From Phellopilus nigrolimitatus (taxonomy: Eukaryota > Basidiomycota > Agaricomycetes > Hymenochaetales > Hymenochaetaceae): 64,000 nt of DNA. Location: the NCBI GenBank assembly GCA_021029095.1, contig JAJOHG010000041.1:217643-281642 (forward strand), written 5' to 3'. The notes under the pieces were generated by a model, which saw only the letters and a program-made list of their open reading frames with translations, made no database searches and was not told the origin of the DNA. The position numbers and the translations under genes are program-made. Positions 42,873 through 58,250 of this stretch are shown piece by piece (within the stretch, counting starts at the first letter, position 1; the number at the start of each line of letters is the position of its first letter).

Positions 42873-43725
42873 TTTGGTTAGCAAACTCTGCTGTTGTGCC
42901 TACGCTTCTGGAGCACATACAGTATACTACACCTCCTTTTGACACCCAATTGATTATTGCCCTTCTTTACCACACATGGCCGCTTTTTTTCAAAACTAAA
43001 TTATAGAATGAATGCTAGTTATGCCAGGAGCACTCTGCGAAATTACTGGGATGTTCTGTTTACAGAGTAAAATAAAATAAAAGGTTCACGAAAACAGGGC
43101 TTTTGTCACGTCCGCAGGTCCTTTTGACACCTGTGACGCCGTTACAGATGGCGCGTCAAGAGACCGATTTCGCTGACGACGCGCGTCGGAAGATCTGCCA
43201 GGGTCACGCTCAGACACAAACTCAGCAGTTTCTTGTGTACCCTGCTCTCTGTTTTCCATTGATAACTTAACTTAAAAGGGCGTTTGAAGCCCTTCTTATG
43301 CTGCATATTTCTGTATAATTTTTAGGACAGTCGGCAATATCAAATAATTAATAATTACAGATTTTGATTGCATTATGTCGAAAAAATGCTGATTTTGGTA
43401 CATATTCTGCTCTCAAGAATGAACAGATAGAGATTTTATTCTCTAAATACATACAGGGGTAGGATGACCTTGAGTGAACATGCATATAAAATTTCAGGCA
43501 GAAATATCGAAAATTAGAAGAGAAAATGTGGGGTGTCAAAAGGACTAGTGGTGTCAAAAGGAGGTGTAGTATACTGTAGGGGCCGAAACGATGAATTAAA
43601 GGTTTGCCATGGCAAGAGCCTACACATGCTCCCATTTCCACTTGTACAGTACAAGTACAAACAATAACTGTTTTAAATATCATGTACTTTTTGCGAGCAG
43701 CGCCGCCACCCACTCACCCTCATTT
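42873..43725. other. intergenic, nothing recognised
   Basis: AT-rich, short frames only. I see no repeat, RNA gene or transposon end. Confidence 0.4.
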
Positions 43726-44213
43726 TTAAGCCTTCCTCAGAATCACCACCAGAACAGCTACAGCGAGCAGCGCCGACGCAATCAGCAGCACAGAGTCCAG
43801 TACGGGCTCCAGCGAATTTGTGATATGCGCACCGGACGTCAGCAGCGCCTTGAACATATCGGAGTTCTCAGCCGCCGTCCCGCCTGAGACAAGAGGGAGT
43901 TGGTGCACGCGCAGCCCGAAATGGCTGGGATGCAGCGTATGCTGCGCAATCACCCCGTCCTTCACCTCCCGCACATGTGTGTCACCCGCGCCACTGATCA
44001 CGCAGGCTGCGCGCAAATGTCACACCGAGGTCGCGCTCTGCGACGCCGAGCACGAGCCCGTGCGGGTAGATGAACGGCCCGAGGGATGTTGAACATCGTG
44101 CGTAAAGGCAGCGCACGCCGGTAAGGTGCGATAAGCGCGTGTGCGGGATGGTAGTGCGGCACAAGGATGATGGTGAACGGGATACGCGCAGTGTGCATCG
44201 GCGTGTCGGCCAA
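43726..44213 (-). pseudogene. TRP4: anthranilate phosphoribosyltransferase fragment (copy 2)
   Basis: Only the middle and C-terminal parts remain: ARIPFTIILVPHYHPAHALI, APYRRALPLRTMFNI, then in other frames VLGVAERDLGVTFARSLRD and GAGDTHVREVKDGVIAQHTL, LPLVSGGTAAENSDMFKALL. At least two frameshifts separate these. It keeps the PHYHPA motif that copy 1 has lost. It lies head-to-head with the TPR-F-box copy 3, as copy 1 does with TPR-F-box copy 1. Confidence 0.7.
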
Positions 44214-44679
44214 CGGGTGTGAAGAAGGTCATGGCGACTGTGCGTGATTGCAACACCTCGTTCAAACTAAACCACAAGCCACAAGTTTGCTTTCTTTCCG
44301 CAATGGATTGTGCCAAGTTGGGTCTTGCACATTGCAGTGCCCGGCCATAGGATTGCAACAGCTTACATGTTACTTGCTATCCATTCGTACAGACAAACCT
44401 TAAGTCACAGACCCGGTTAGCTCCAAGCTGTTGATTGTCAAAACTCGAAGTGTTCTTCTTGGCCTTCCCAGTCACGACCGTGAAACATGGCAGTTTTGAG
44501 CGTAGTTTCGTCCAGAGCAGCCAGGAAGATACAGTATGCAAACGGGGAGAAAGTGCACGTGAATGCCATTCCGCGTCGAGTTGCGTCACGCCGCTGAGCC
44601 GATTTCCTTTTGTAGTAGCAGCGTTACCACGAAAAGGAACACGGGGAATCCATCTCCGTAAGCTTGTTCCCTAACAACC

Positions 44680-46556
44680 ATGTCATGGAATGATACCTTT
44701 GAGCGAGGCTTGAACTTGTTCAGACAGGGAAAGTATGAGGAGGCCTTAATCGAATTCAATGAGGTCCGTGTTCACATCTGTCGATTACGGTGAGCCGGAT
44801 CTCACCATGGTTGAACAGGCAATACTAGAAAATAGCAAAGAAAAGTCTGTTTATGACTCCAGGGCAGATTTTTTCGAGGAACTGGACCGACCAGTAGATG
44901 CGCCGACGGACTCCAAGACGGTCATAGATCTCGCGCCGGGTTTATGGGAGGTTGTACGATTTCTCCGTTTGCCCAGTGTCTTTGACTTAACCCTTTATCT
45001 CGCAGAGATACACACGATCAGCGCGTCTTTTTATTCAAATAAAGCAGCCTGAAGCTTCACTAAAAATGGCGGGACTTGCCCTAGAGCGACTAAAGGGCTC
45101 GGACGAGAAGAGGCGCTTCGAGTTCGATGCTCTGAAACAACAGGCGCTCAAAGACTTAGAACCTCCACCCTGCTTCTTCTCCGAAATACCAACCGAGATC
45201 TGTAGCGATATATTTGTCTTTGTAGCAGATGAAAGCAGCGCAGACACGCTCGCGCTCACGCATGTCTGCCGAAGCTGGCGGGAAATCACCCTCAACATGC
45301 CCTCACTATGGCAGCGACTGGTACTCACACAGGAGACGAGTGGCAAGAAGGTTGATGCGTGGCTGCAACGGTCCAAAGGAACTCTCACGAGTTTGGAAAT
45401 TTGCAAAGGTTTCGATTTCGATGAGCAGCCGAACATTTTACGCTATGCGTCAGATTGTTTTTGGGCGAAGCTCGAGAGCCTGAAAGTGCACTTACCCCGT
45501 GAAATTGGTTCACTCAGTCTAGCTCTTCCCTCAGGCGCTCTTCCCCAGCTTCAGCTACAGGCGTTCGAAGTGGACTTCTCGGATGAAAGTGCGTTCGAAT
45601 TTGCAGAGACTTACTTAGGAGATTTAGATTTGACGCACTTATCTTCGCTCGAATTATGGAGTGTTGGTTGGATTGGCGATTCATGGGAGTGCCTTCTCCC
45701 ATGTACTCATTTGAGGACGCTCCAAATCGAAGCAGACATGCTCATGCCCTGGGATATTCTTCCAGTCCTTGCGCAAAATCCTTTTCTCGAGATACTCCTA
45801 ATCGCTTCGTCTGAAACGTTGTCGCAAGAGCCGACTGAGATCCCCGAGCTTATTGAACTCGTTCATCTCCGTCACCTCTGCTTGCGCGTCCCCCAAAGCA
45901 CCACTGTATACTTCCGCTGCCTCCGCTTCCCGAATCTTGAAGGGCTTAACATTATTTGTGGAGGGTCAGAGGATGATGACAGGCGCTACCTTGATGTGCT
46001 AGTGGGCCAGTCCCTGCCGAACCTTACGAGTCTACGACTTAGCTTCTGCGGTCTCGAGTGCCCGGACGTACTTGTAACACTCCTCCGATCAAAGCTTTGG
46101 TTGGAGTGCTTTATTTTTAAACAGTGCTTAAAAGCAGAAGCAGTCAACACTGTCCTTACGGCGCTGGCGGAGCCGGCTCCAATTTCCTCTTTCCAAGAAA
46201 GGTCGGAAACAAACGAGCAGTCGGTCTGCTGTCCACGCTTGCAGTATCTGGATCTCACGGGATCCACGGATCTGAAAGCGGGACCCATCATGCAGCTTGT
46301 GAAGGCGCACCTTCCTCCTGCGGATGTGCCGTCGGAAGGAGATGCAGGTTCAGACCTGCCTTCTGCATCTACGGGGATTGTACCGCTGTCGCTTCAGCTC
46401 CCGATACAGACACTGATTCTCGATGATTGCGAGTCATTCGATACAAGCGCGCTGCCGTGGTTACGGGCGAATGTACCGCGGGTCAGCTTCAAGATGACGC
46501 CGCAGGTCAAGGAAGCGAAGGAAGTGTATTACAGTCGATATACTTTTTGGATGTAG
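44680..46556 (+). CDS. TPR + F-box/LRR protein (copy 3, intact)
   Basis: Exons 44680-44763, 44819-44950 and 45006-46556 give 588 residues; both introns are in phase and match the positions in copy 1. TPR part: ERGLNLFRQGKYEEALIEFN, EELDRPVDAPTDSKTVIDLA. F-box: FFSEIPTEICSDIFVFVADE, LALTHVCRSWREITLNMPSL. Leucine-rich repeats follow (LRTLQIEADMLMPWDILPVL, FPNLEGLNIICGGSEDDDRR, CCPRLQYLDLTGSTDLKAGP). A putative SCF substrate receptor; the target is unknown. Kozak context AACCATGTC. The upstream region (44230-44679) carries the shared promoter-like blocks. The start was chosen because all three paralogues share the M-S-x-N start. Confidence 0.87.
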
Positions 46557-47730
46557 CTCAGTGTGTAGAGCTCCGACCCGGAGTTTGGGGGTCCTGGGTT
46601 CACTTTCTTTCTGGCTCGAAGAGCGAGACCCTGAGACGGTTTCTGCAAAATGCACAATGAACGGCAGCACACTCGACTGTATACTTCTCTGGTACTGGAA
46701 ATCTAGCAGCGAAGAGCACATTTTCGTCCGACCATGGCCTATATTCACACCCAAACTCCCGCACCCGCTATGTAGTTGCTTATTTCAGTCACGAGCTGAC
46801 ACATTAGGATCTCTACGCAGTTTGAGCATTCTTCTCCATCATGCCTGTTATCCACCATCGAAAAAAAAAGTGAAAACCGCGCACAAAGCCAAAACCATTT
46901 GCACCCAGACGGTCGAAAACGAAAAACAAAATACGAATCATGGACTCAAATTTTGGCAGCATGTATATCGAGAGAGAGACTAACGATTATTTAAAAATGC
47001 CATGTCAAACCCGCTGTTCAAATTCATCAAATCGAGGAGTTTCGCAAAAAAAAAAGTCAGGTAGAGCATCAATTTGCGAACTTGATATAATCCCAACTGT
47101 CTATGCGTTATCCGAAGTCAGATTTAATGCATAATTTAGCTGTGACGAAATCGGTCCCCACCTCTTTCTATGCATTAATAGAATATCGACCGTAGGTAGT
47201 AATTTGGTGTTTGGTAGTTTACAAACTTTCGTCAAACAGAAGCTCTCATGATCCAACCTATGGTAAATATGTGCTGGATATATATTTGATTGTTCGTTCG
47301 TCTGGCAAGTTTCGCTTGTCTACATCAGCGACGCCCTGCTCCCGACGTCACCAGCTTCAGGGGGCATGGGCATCTCACCACTCCGGTCCGAGACGAATAC
47401 CTTGTATCTGCGAAAGGGAACCGCGATAAGCCCGATGATATCACAACGAATCGCCATAGTTATGGACATCGCTTACATCCTTCGTAGTCGCGCCTGCTCA
47501 TCTGCTGGCACTGAGGGGCGGGTCGAAGCGAGGGAACGCTGGAGGTGCGCGTCGGTGATCTCATGCTGTTATGACGTTTTCGCGGGCCAATCACGTTATT
47601 TTATTTGAGGTAACATCGTCAAAAGAAATACCCACAATCCGTTTTTCTGTCTTGGTCGCAGGGGTTTTCTCATAACCGGACTTCGCAGCAGAGCGAGCTG
47701 CAAGCATGAATTTAAGCTATCCATTGCATG
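46557..47730. other. intergenic, nothing firm
   Basis: Short frames only. The first 60 bp are tRNA-like (see the rejected list). AT-rich to about 47250, with runs of A near 46860 and 47047. Confidence 0.4.
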
Positions 47731-51622
<3,892 letters not shown>

Positions 51623-52083
51623 CCGTGCTTAAAGAAAAGAAAAAGAGCACTGCGAGCTGGATGGTATTCAAGACCGGGAGCGAGACGCGTCGCGGTGTTT
51701 ACGCGCCGGGACGAATATGGTAACTACTGCTCGATATGGTAGGAATGTGGCTGCTCCTTCGTCCTGGAAACTTGCTCGATACATATGGCCAGAACGATAA
51801 CCACCTGATTTATGTCGCATTATAAGCACCTAAAAGCAACATTGTAAAGTAGAGAATGTTATTTTGAACATCTCTGCATATTACATAATTACCGGGATGA
51901 GTCATCGTGACGCGTCATAATCGCCGCACACGACCACGGCGTGGTCCATGATGCATGATCCCCAACCGTTCTTGTCTTGCCTCTTTATTTTTTTCCTAGT
52001 CTGACATGCTCGGGGACGTGTTAGACGAGTGCGTTCTGTCTTTCTCCTGCTGTTTTGTGCGTCTATCTAATCGGTTTTGCAGG
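51623..52083. promoter_or_regulatory. divergent promoter region PEX1 / MBOAT
   Basis: A 461-bp head-to-head gap. A likely 5' UTR intron of the plus-strand gene runs from about 52029 (GTGCGT) to 52082 (TTTTGCAG), just before its ATG. No other feature is seen. Confidence 0.4.
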
Positions 52084-53535
52084 ATGGCGTACGGAACGAA
52101 CCAGTTCCTCCGCCTCCTCGTCCCAGAGCTCGAGAACCGGATACCAATAACATGGAGGAATTTCCCGTATACCGTCGCCTTCATCGTGCCTCTGCTTTTC
52201 ATGGCGTACCTTGCGCGGCGGCCAGATACCCACACCATCAGACTGCTCATGCTGCCCGCCGTGATCATGTCGGCAATACACTCGTGCTTCGGATACATGT
52301 GGACAGGCCACGGGATGAACGTGTTCAACTGGGGCGAAGGCGAGCACGAATATTCTGCACTCTCTTCTCCGGCTTCGTACTGACAGAGAGCTGCAGGCCT
52401 CTGCTGCCTGGTGTGCATCGGCAAGGCGCTGGACTACGCCCTCGCGAAGGAGGGCCGGTTCAAGGTCGGCGAGGTGCGGCCGGGCGCCGACCGCACGCCC
52501 GCCATCAGCAAGAAGGACTACGACCCCGCGGACCCCGCACGCCCCGCGGATGCGGACGTGACCGCCGCGGGCGCCGCCCGCCCGGGCGCGCGCGTCCTGC
52601 CGCGCGGCGTGCTGGACGCGCTCGAGCTGCTCTTTGCGTTCCGCGGCGTCGGCTGGGACTTTGGCGCGGACGTGCACATCCCGCCCGAGCGCAAGCCACT
52701 CGCGCGCCGCCCGTTCGTCGCCGCGACGCTCAACTCCTTCGCGTACAACTTCGCTGCGCTCGACCTCCTCGAGGCGAGCATTAAGCTCGTCCCGGGCGTG
52801 GGCTCCCCGCGCGGCGGGTCCATCTTCCTGCCGGCCCTGCCGCCGCTGCAGCGCTACGCGCTCAGCACGGCGGTGCACGTCGCGAGCGGCTGCGCGCTGC
52901 TCGCGGGGTTCCAGATGGTGTACGACCTCGCGGCGCTCGCGGGGGTCGCGCTGCTCGGGCACGCGCCGGCGTCGTGGCCGCCCGTGCTCGACGCGCCGTT
53001 CCGCGCGGCGAGCCTGCACGAGTTCTGGGGCGAGCGCTGGCACCAGCTGCTGCGGCACACGTTCGTCGTGTTCGGGGGCGCGCCCGGCGCCGCGCTCGCC
53101 GGCGCGCCGGGCATGGCGCTCGGCGCGTTCCTCGCGTCGGGCGTGTACCACGAGCTCTCGAGCGTCGCGATGGGCCGCGGCGTCGACGCGCGCGTCGTCG
53201 CGTTCTTCGCGGCGCAGGGCGCGTTTGTTATCCTCGAGCGCGTGTGGCGCCGCGTCACCGGCCGCCGCGTCGGGGGCTGGCCCGGGCGCGTGTGGCTGTA
53301 CTTCGACATTATGGTCCTTGGGCAGCCGATGAGTGGGTGTCCCGTGCATATTGGGTTTTGTTTTTTTGCTCGGTGAACTGATTTTGGGGTTTTTTTTCTC
53401 GCAGTCGACGCGTGGCACATGAAGGGCCTCGGTGGCGGGCGGATGATCCCACCTGTCATCAGCCCCACGCGCCAGCTTCTCTTTCCGCTCCTTTCGCGGC
53501 TTACCGGATACGAACTGAACACGTACCAGCCGTAG
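52084..53535 (+). CDS. wax-synthase-type membrane-bound O-acyltransferase
   Basis: Exons 52084-52339, 52397-53332 and 53405-53535 give 440 residues in phase. Hydrophobic helices (FPYTVAFIVPLLFMAYLARR, LLMLPAVIMSAIHSCFGYM) are followed by the CIGKALDYALAKEGR block. The family signature comes near the C-terminus: LHEFWGERWHQLLRHTFVVF, with the conserved histidine, then ASGVYHELSSVAMGR. Such proteins transfer acyl groups to alcohols or terpenoids at the ER; in basidiomycetes they often act in secondary metabolism, so the substrate is open. The first intron (52340-52396) has a GC donor (GCGAGC). The GC content of exon 2 is very high, giving long antisense frames. Confidence 0.88.
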
Positions 53536-53985
53536 GCTGCGACGCGCATCTTGCACATCTGTTGTCTTGCATTACATATACTCCGTGTAATTTGTATCAA
53601 CAGCTAATGAGGGGATAGTTCAGTGTGCTCGACTCTTGCAGCTTGTCTGAGTCATGCGGGTGACACTGTTAAATGAAGAGGTCTGACTCGAAACCACTAC
53701 TATTAACTTTGGCTCGACTAGAGTTCTTTACTAAACTGTCCTAGGGACAAAGTCCCTTTCCTCGATTACAGGTTATATTATTCACTGCCCTGACTCGGTA
53801 CTAAGAGATGAGCAGCCACAAGAAAAAATACAAAACAGGAGGAGGGGAAAGTATCTCTCAAGTCCGAAAGAAGATGAAATCCCAACGAATGTCCTAGAAA
53901 AAAGTAACGTCCCGATGTCCGAAATTAATGAAGAAGTGTCCTTTCCGCGGCAGCACGCTACGCCCTCGGCCCCGCGCGCACACAC
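53536..53985. other. convergent intergenic region
   Basis: Lies between the MBOAT stop and the secreted-protein stop. Nothing recognised. Confidence 0.4.
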
Positions 53986-54624
53986 TCAGGTGCTCGTGTC
54001 GTTGTAGACAATGTTGTTCGCGGCCATGCTGAGGTTGTTGCCGACGGTCGGCTGTGGGCAAGCAAAGTCAGGACAGATGCGGTGGAAAGAACCGGAAGGG
54101 CCGGGACGTACGTCGCACGAGCTCCACTCCTCGACGACGGAGAGGTACATGGTTTTCGCGGACGCGGACGCGCCCGCGCCGAAGCCACCCGGGGACTTTG
54201 CGAAGTCGGGCATGGTGAGCTCGGACGGGGCGGGGTTCGGCGGATCCTGGTTCGCTAAAAAAAGGATAAAACATGTAAGAACGTTTATTTTATTTTATAA
54301 TAACGTTAAGCGGGCGGCGCGCGCACTGTAGGTGGAGTACGCGAAGCGCCCGAAGTAGTGGCCTGTCTGGGTGCCGGCGAGCATGCCCTGCGGGGGCGCG
54401 GTGAGGAGCCAGACGGTGAAGTTGTAGCTCGAGAGGCAGTAGTCCGCGCGCGGGTTGTAGAGGAAGGCGAAGGCGGCGCCGGGCATGATGGTGGTGCCGT
54501 TTGCGGGATCTGAGATGGTGCCCTGCGGCGGGTAGCGCTTCGCGGGCGGGGCAGATGGGGCAGCGGCGGCGCCGAGGAGGACGGAGAGGGCGGCGAGGAG
54601 GGAGAATGTGTGTGGGAACAACAT
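53986..54624 (-). CDS. small secreted protein, unknown function
   Basis: Exons 54624-54327 and 54254-53986 give 188 residues in phase, with one intron (GTGCGC...TTTAG). It opens with a clear signal peptide (MLFPHTFSLLAALSVLLGAA) followed by a Lys-Arg (PPAKR) that could be a Kex2-type site. The mature part (GTISDPANGTTIMPGAAFAF, YCLSSYNFTVWLLTAPPQG, then YLSVVEEWSSCDVRPGPSG) has cysteines and N-glycosylation sequons (NGT, NFT). I do not recognise a domain. It resembles the uncharacterised small secreted proteins common in wood-decay and mycorrhizal fungi. Confidence 0.75.
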
Positions 54625-55510
54625 GTCCGGTGGGAGTGCGTGTGTCTGCGCTGCTGGCTGCTGGGCTGCTTTATAGCGTCTTCGAAAGAAGGCGATGCGG
54701 GGTGAGGCTGGGAGGCGTCAAGAGATACCGACGGTCTGGAATGATACACAGATCCGAAGCAGTGGCGGCTTGTGGCTTGCAGCTTGCGAGAGGTCGCGTC
54801 CGGTCTGCCCACCGACGGTGTGTGTTCACCTTACTGACCAAGGCAGGCCTCCCGCGAGTCGAAAACAAAAACACGACGAGTTAGGGATTCAAGAGTGGAA
54901 TCAGAGTTTGTACTGTGATGCTAGGATGCATCTTGACGGTAAGGTCGTGATCGACGTTGCATGCTCTCAAAGTTCGATGTCCGACACACAGAACCTCAGA
55001 AGTTGACCACTTATCAGATGTTGCATATGGAGTGCAAACCTTCCAGAGGCTGGCGAAACTCGGTGCGTATGTTGCAAGTTCGGATCGTCGGAGCCGTAGA
55101 CAACCTAGCACCGCAGCTCGGGCGACTACGCTGCGACTTGCCGGACCTTGGTAGTCTTACAGGAGGCAGCCAATTTATCTCATAGTCATAGATTCCATGT
55201 ACGGTCCGGGAAAGCATAAAGTTCGGAGGATCATGTCCAGATGGACTGGCGTGGTACAGAAATTGAGACGGCGAAGGTTCGCCGAAGGCTACTAGTGAAT
55301 GTCGATGAGTGTTAGAAAAGGCGAAAGAACTGAATCATGACGGACCGCAATTGTGCCCCCGGGCCCGTATTCTTTTTCTCCCTGTTATTAAGTGATTTAT
55401 TCTTACTACTATTCATGAATGCCCTTCAAAAGCCTTCGAGGCTTATGAAAGCACGGAGAGCGAAAATGATGAAGGCATGTCAATTTACAAGTGTTTGCGA
55501 AAATATAACA
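54625..55510. other. intergenic, nothing recognised
   Basis: Short frames on both strands. I see no family motif, repeat or mobile-element end. Confidence 0.4.
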
Positions 55511-55614
55511 TGGCCTGATGGTCTAGTAGTATGATTCTCGCTTCGGGTTTACTCCTGGGAATTTATTTCCTTACATATGCGAGAGGTCCCGGGTTCAATT
55601 CCCGGTTAGGCCCA
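55511..55614 (+). tRNA. tRNA-Pro (anticodon CGG) with intron
   Basis: It folds as a tRNA: acceptor TGGCCTG/TAGGCCC (first pair mismatched, discriminator A), D arm GGTCTAGTAGTATGATT, anticodon stem CTCGC...GCGAG with loop TTCGGGT, and T arm TCCCGGGTTCAATTCCCGG. The anticodon CGG reads CCG proline codons. A 30-nt intron (about 55548-55577) sits one base 3' of the anticodon, the canonical place. The B box GGTTCAATTCC is intact. Confidence 0.9.
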
Positions 55615-56342
55615 TTGTTTTCCTCCATCTTCTGGGATGTTTCCAGTCATTTTTTGCTATTTGTTCTGATTCGCTTTTATTTTATTTTAGTTTTTACAAT
55701 TCTTTTGAGTGATTTATGTGAGGTGGATGTTATGTCAAGGTTTGAGGGAAGAGAGGGCTTGATTGAGCTTGGTCTGGATTGAAACTCCTGCATACTTCTC
55801 AATCAATTTCTTGTAAATTTGTTTTGATTGATATGCAATGTCAAACAGTAACCAGTCAAAAGATAGCCTTGAGGTTTTATGACAAAAAGAGAAAGCCTAC
55901 CAAATCTTCAGACAAAATTCTCTAGACAAGGATTATGTAAGCTGAAACTTGTCAAAAATGAGAAAGGGACAAGACACCAATTTGCAAGAGGAACAACTGT
56001 CATATTTGGATTTGGCCTCATTTCAATGAAGCTCTTTTTTAATTTTAGGGAGTCATTATACACATATCTAATTTCAAGATTATATTATGAACTTCTCAGA
56101 ACTATACTGACAGATTGAGGCCAAGCTGTTGAAGAGAGGCAGGTAAGTTATGTAAGTTAACGCCGCTGAGCAATCCCTTCCTTTCTGAGCAGCCGACTGT
56201 CGTTCCAACTTTGAATGACCCTAATGACCCTAGTATACAGTATTCGAAAATGCGTCCGTGGTACCAGTTTATATCTCGGTCCTCATCGTCGGACAAGCCG
56301 TACAAGCCGTACGAGTTTACATACCGGTCCTCCCCGTCGGCC
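55615..56342. other. AT-rich intergenic region
   Basis: A run of T (TTTTATTTTATTTTAG near 55676) could serve as a Pol III terminator region. No protein gene is seen. An in-frame upstream ATG at 56250 could extend the kinase that follows. Confidence 0.35.
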
Positions 56343-58226
56343 ATGGCCTCGCACGGTGCCCACTCGTCGTCGACCGCCAACCTCGTCGGTGTCAACTACC
56401 GCGTCGGCAAGAAGATCGGCGAGGGTTCGTTTGGCGTCATCTTCGAAGGTGCGTGGGCCTGCTCCCACCGCTATTGATGGGACGGGACGAGATGGGGCGG
56501 CCACTCCGCCCGCGCCCGCTACACGGACGGTATGCTGACGATTGACTGCAGGCACGGACCTCCTGAATAACCAGATGGTCGCAATCAAGTTTGTGCGTGT
56601 ACCTGCTATTGAGTCGCGCGAATGCGCACGTCGGGGAGGCGGATAGGGCTGACCGGCCGCGCTCCGCTTGACAGGAACCGCGCAAGTCCGACGCGCCGCA
56701 GCTGCGCGACGAGTGCCTCTCGTACCGGATCCTCGCTGGATGCAGTCAGTCGTTTCGTCCCCGCCACTGTGGACTCCATGTCAGCCGTCTGATAGCTGAT
56801 GTTTACTTTGTTCTATTCTGTTCTTTCTGCTTTGCACTCTCGCTTCACTGCCGTTGCACAGCCGGCGTCCCGCAGATCTACCACTTTGGGCTGGAGGGCC
56901 TGCACAACATCCTCGTCATGGACCTGCTGGGCCCGAGTCTGGAAGACCTCTTTGACATGTGCGGGCGCAAGTTCTCCGTAAAGACCGTCTGCATGACCGC
57001 GCTGCAAATGGTGCGCACCGCTCCTGCTCCGTATATTTGCTGCCTGCTTTAGCAAACGCACGCACTTCGCGGATGTAATACTCTGCGCAGATTTCGCTCG
57101 TGCAGACCATACACGAGAAGAACCTCATCCACCGCGGCATCAAGCCCGACAACTTCCTCATCGGCCGGCCGGGGACGAAGCACGCGAACCTCGTGCACAT
57201 CATCGACTTTGGCACGGCGAAGCATTACCGCGATCCCGAGACGAAGCAGCATGTCCCCTACGGCGAGCGGAAGGGCCTCGGCGGCACTGCGAACTACATG
57301 AGCATCAACACCCATCTTGGCGGCGGTATGTCGTCGCTATGCTGCCCGTATCCGTCGCTCTTTGCTTAAAATTAGCTTTGACGATGTGCCGCTGATATAT
57401 ATTCACCGCTCTCGCCGGACAGAGCAGTCGCGGAGGGACGACTTGGAAGCGCTCGGGTATGTTATATTTTACTTCCTGCGGGGCAGCCTGCCGTGGCAAG
57501 GCCTCGCAGCCGCCACCAACAAGCAGAAGTACGAGAAAATTGGCGAGAAAAAGCAGATCATGCGGATCGGAGAGCTGTGCGACAGCTTTCCAGGTGCGTC
57601 TTCCTGCGCTGTTCGCCTCCGATCGAGATCGCACTTGCTTACAAGTATCTCTGCACTCAAAAATAGGCGAGTTCGGCGTATACTTGGCCTATGTGCGCAA
57701 GCTCAGCTTCGAGGAGACGCCCGACTACGAGTTCCTGCGCGCTCTGTTCTCGGGGGTCCTGAAGAACCTGGACGAGGTGGATGACTCGAGATATGACTGG
57801 GACGAGCTGAACGGAGGCCGGGGATGGGAATCGCAAGTTGCGCGTTTAGAATTTCCGTTTTCCGCCACTTCCCCATTCCTAACAGTCTCTTTCTAGCTCA
57901 CAAGCTCCAGCTCCACTCAGGGCACGCCCGACCGGCACCGGGACGACCGCGGGCGGCGCGCGTCCGCGCAGCCCACGGCTTCGGGTGTCGTGCCACCCTC
58001 GCCCGCGCTCGTGCGGCACAGCTCGAAGAAACGCAAGCTCCCCGCGGCGTTTGTGCCCGACAATGCTACGCCGAGCCGCGCCGGCGCGGAGGTCGGTGTT
58101 TCACCCGCGTCGCCCGCGGCCCTCGCGAGCATGCAGCAACACGCGGTCGCGACGGATGATGTCGTTATACGTCCTGTCCTTCGTCACTTCAGTGACGCTG
58201 CCCATGAGAGAAGTAAGCATACTTGA
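56343..58226 (+). CDS. casein kinase I-like protein lacking the catalytic Asp
   Basis: Exons 56343-56448, 56552-56592, 56675-56744, 56862-57010, 57091-57325, 57423-57593, 57667-57836 and 57897-58226 give 423 residues in phase. CK1 hallmarks: [95 protein letters not shown] and [11 protein letters not shown]. The catalytic loop reads [12 protein letters not shown]: the invariant HRD aspartate is glycine. GTARYMS is GTANYMS. It is therefore probably a pseudokinase or inactive. Its last codons contain a GTAAGC donor that could splice in frame into the next kinase. The tail is Ser/Pro-rich ([20 protein letters not shown]). Confidence 0.88.
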
Positions 58227-58250
58227 CGAGTGACACTTGCACCAATATTA

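Noticed and set aside
46549..46612. tRNA-like sequence over the stop codon of TPR-F-box copy 3
   Set aside because: GGATGTAGCTCAGT...GTAGAGC and GGTCCTGGGTTCA resemble A and B boxes, but no matching 3' acceptor strand or proper T loop follows. It could be a SINE head or chance; not strong enough to call.
52063..53556. 497-codon minus-strand open frame opposite the MBOAT gene
   Set aside because: Low-complexity Arg/Ala/Glu translation caused by high GC; the plus strand carries the MBOAT family motif and in-phase introns.
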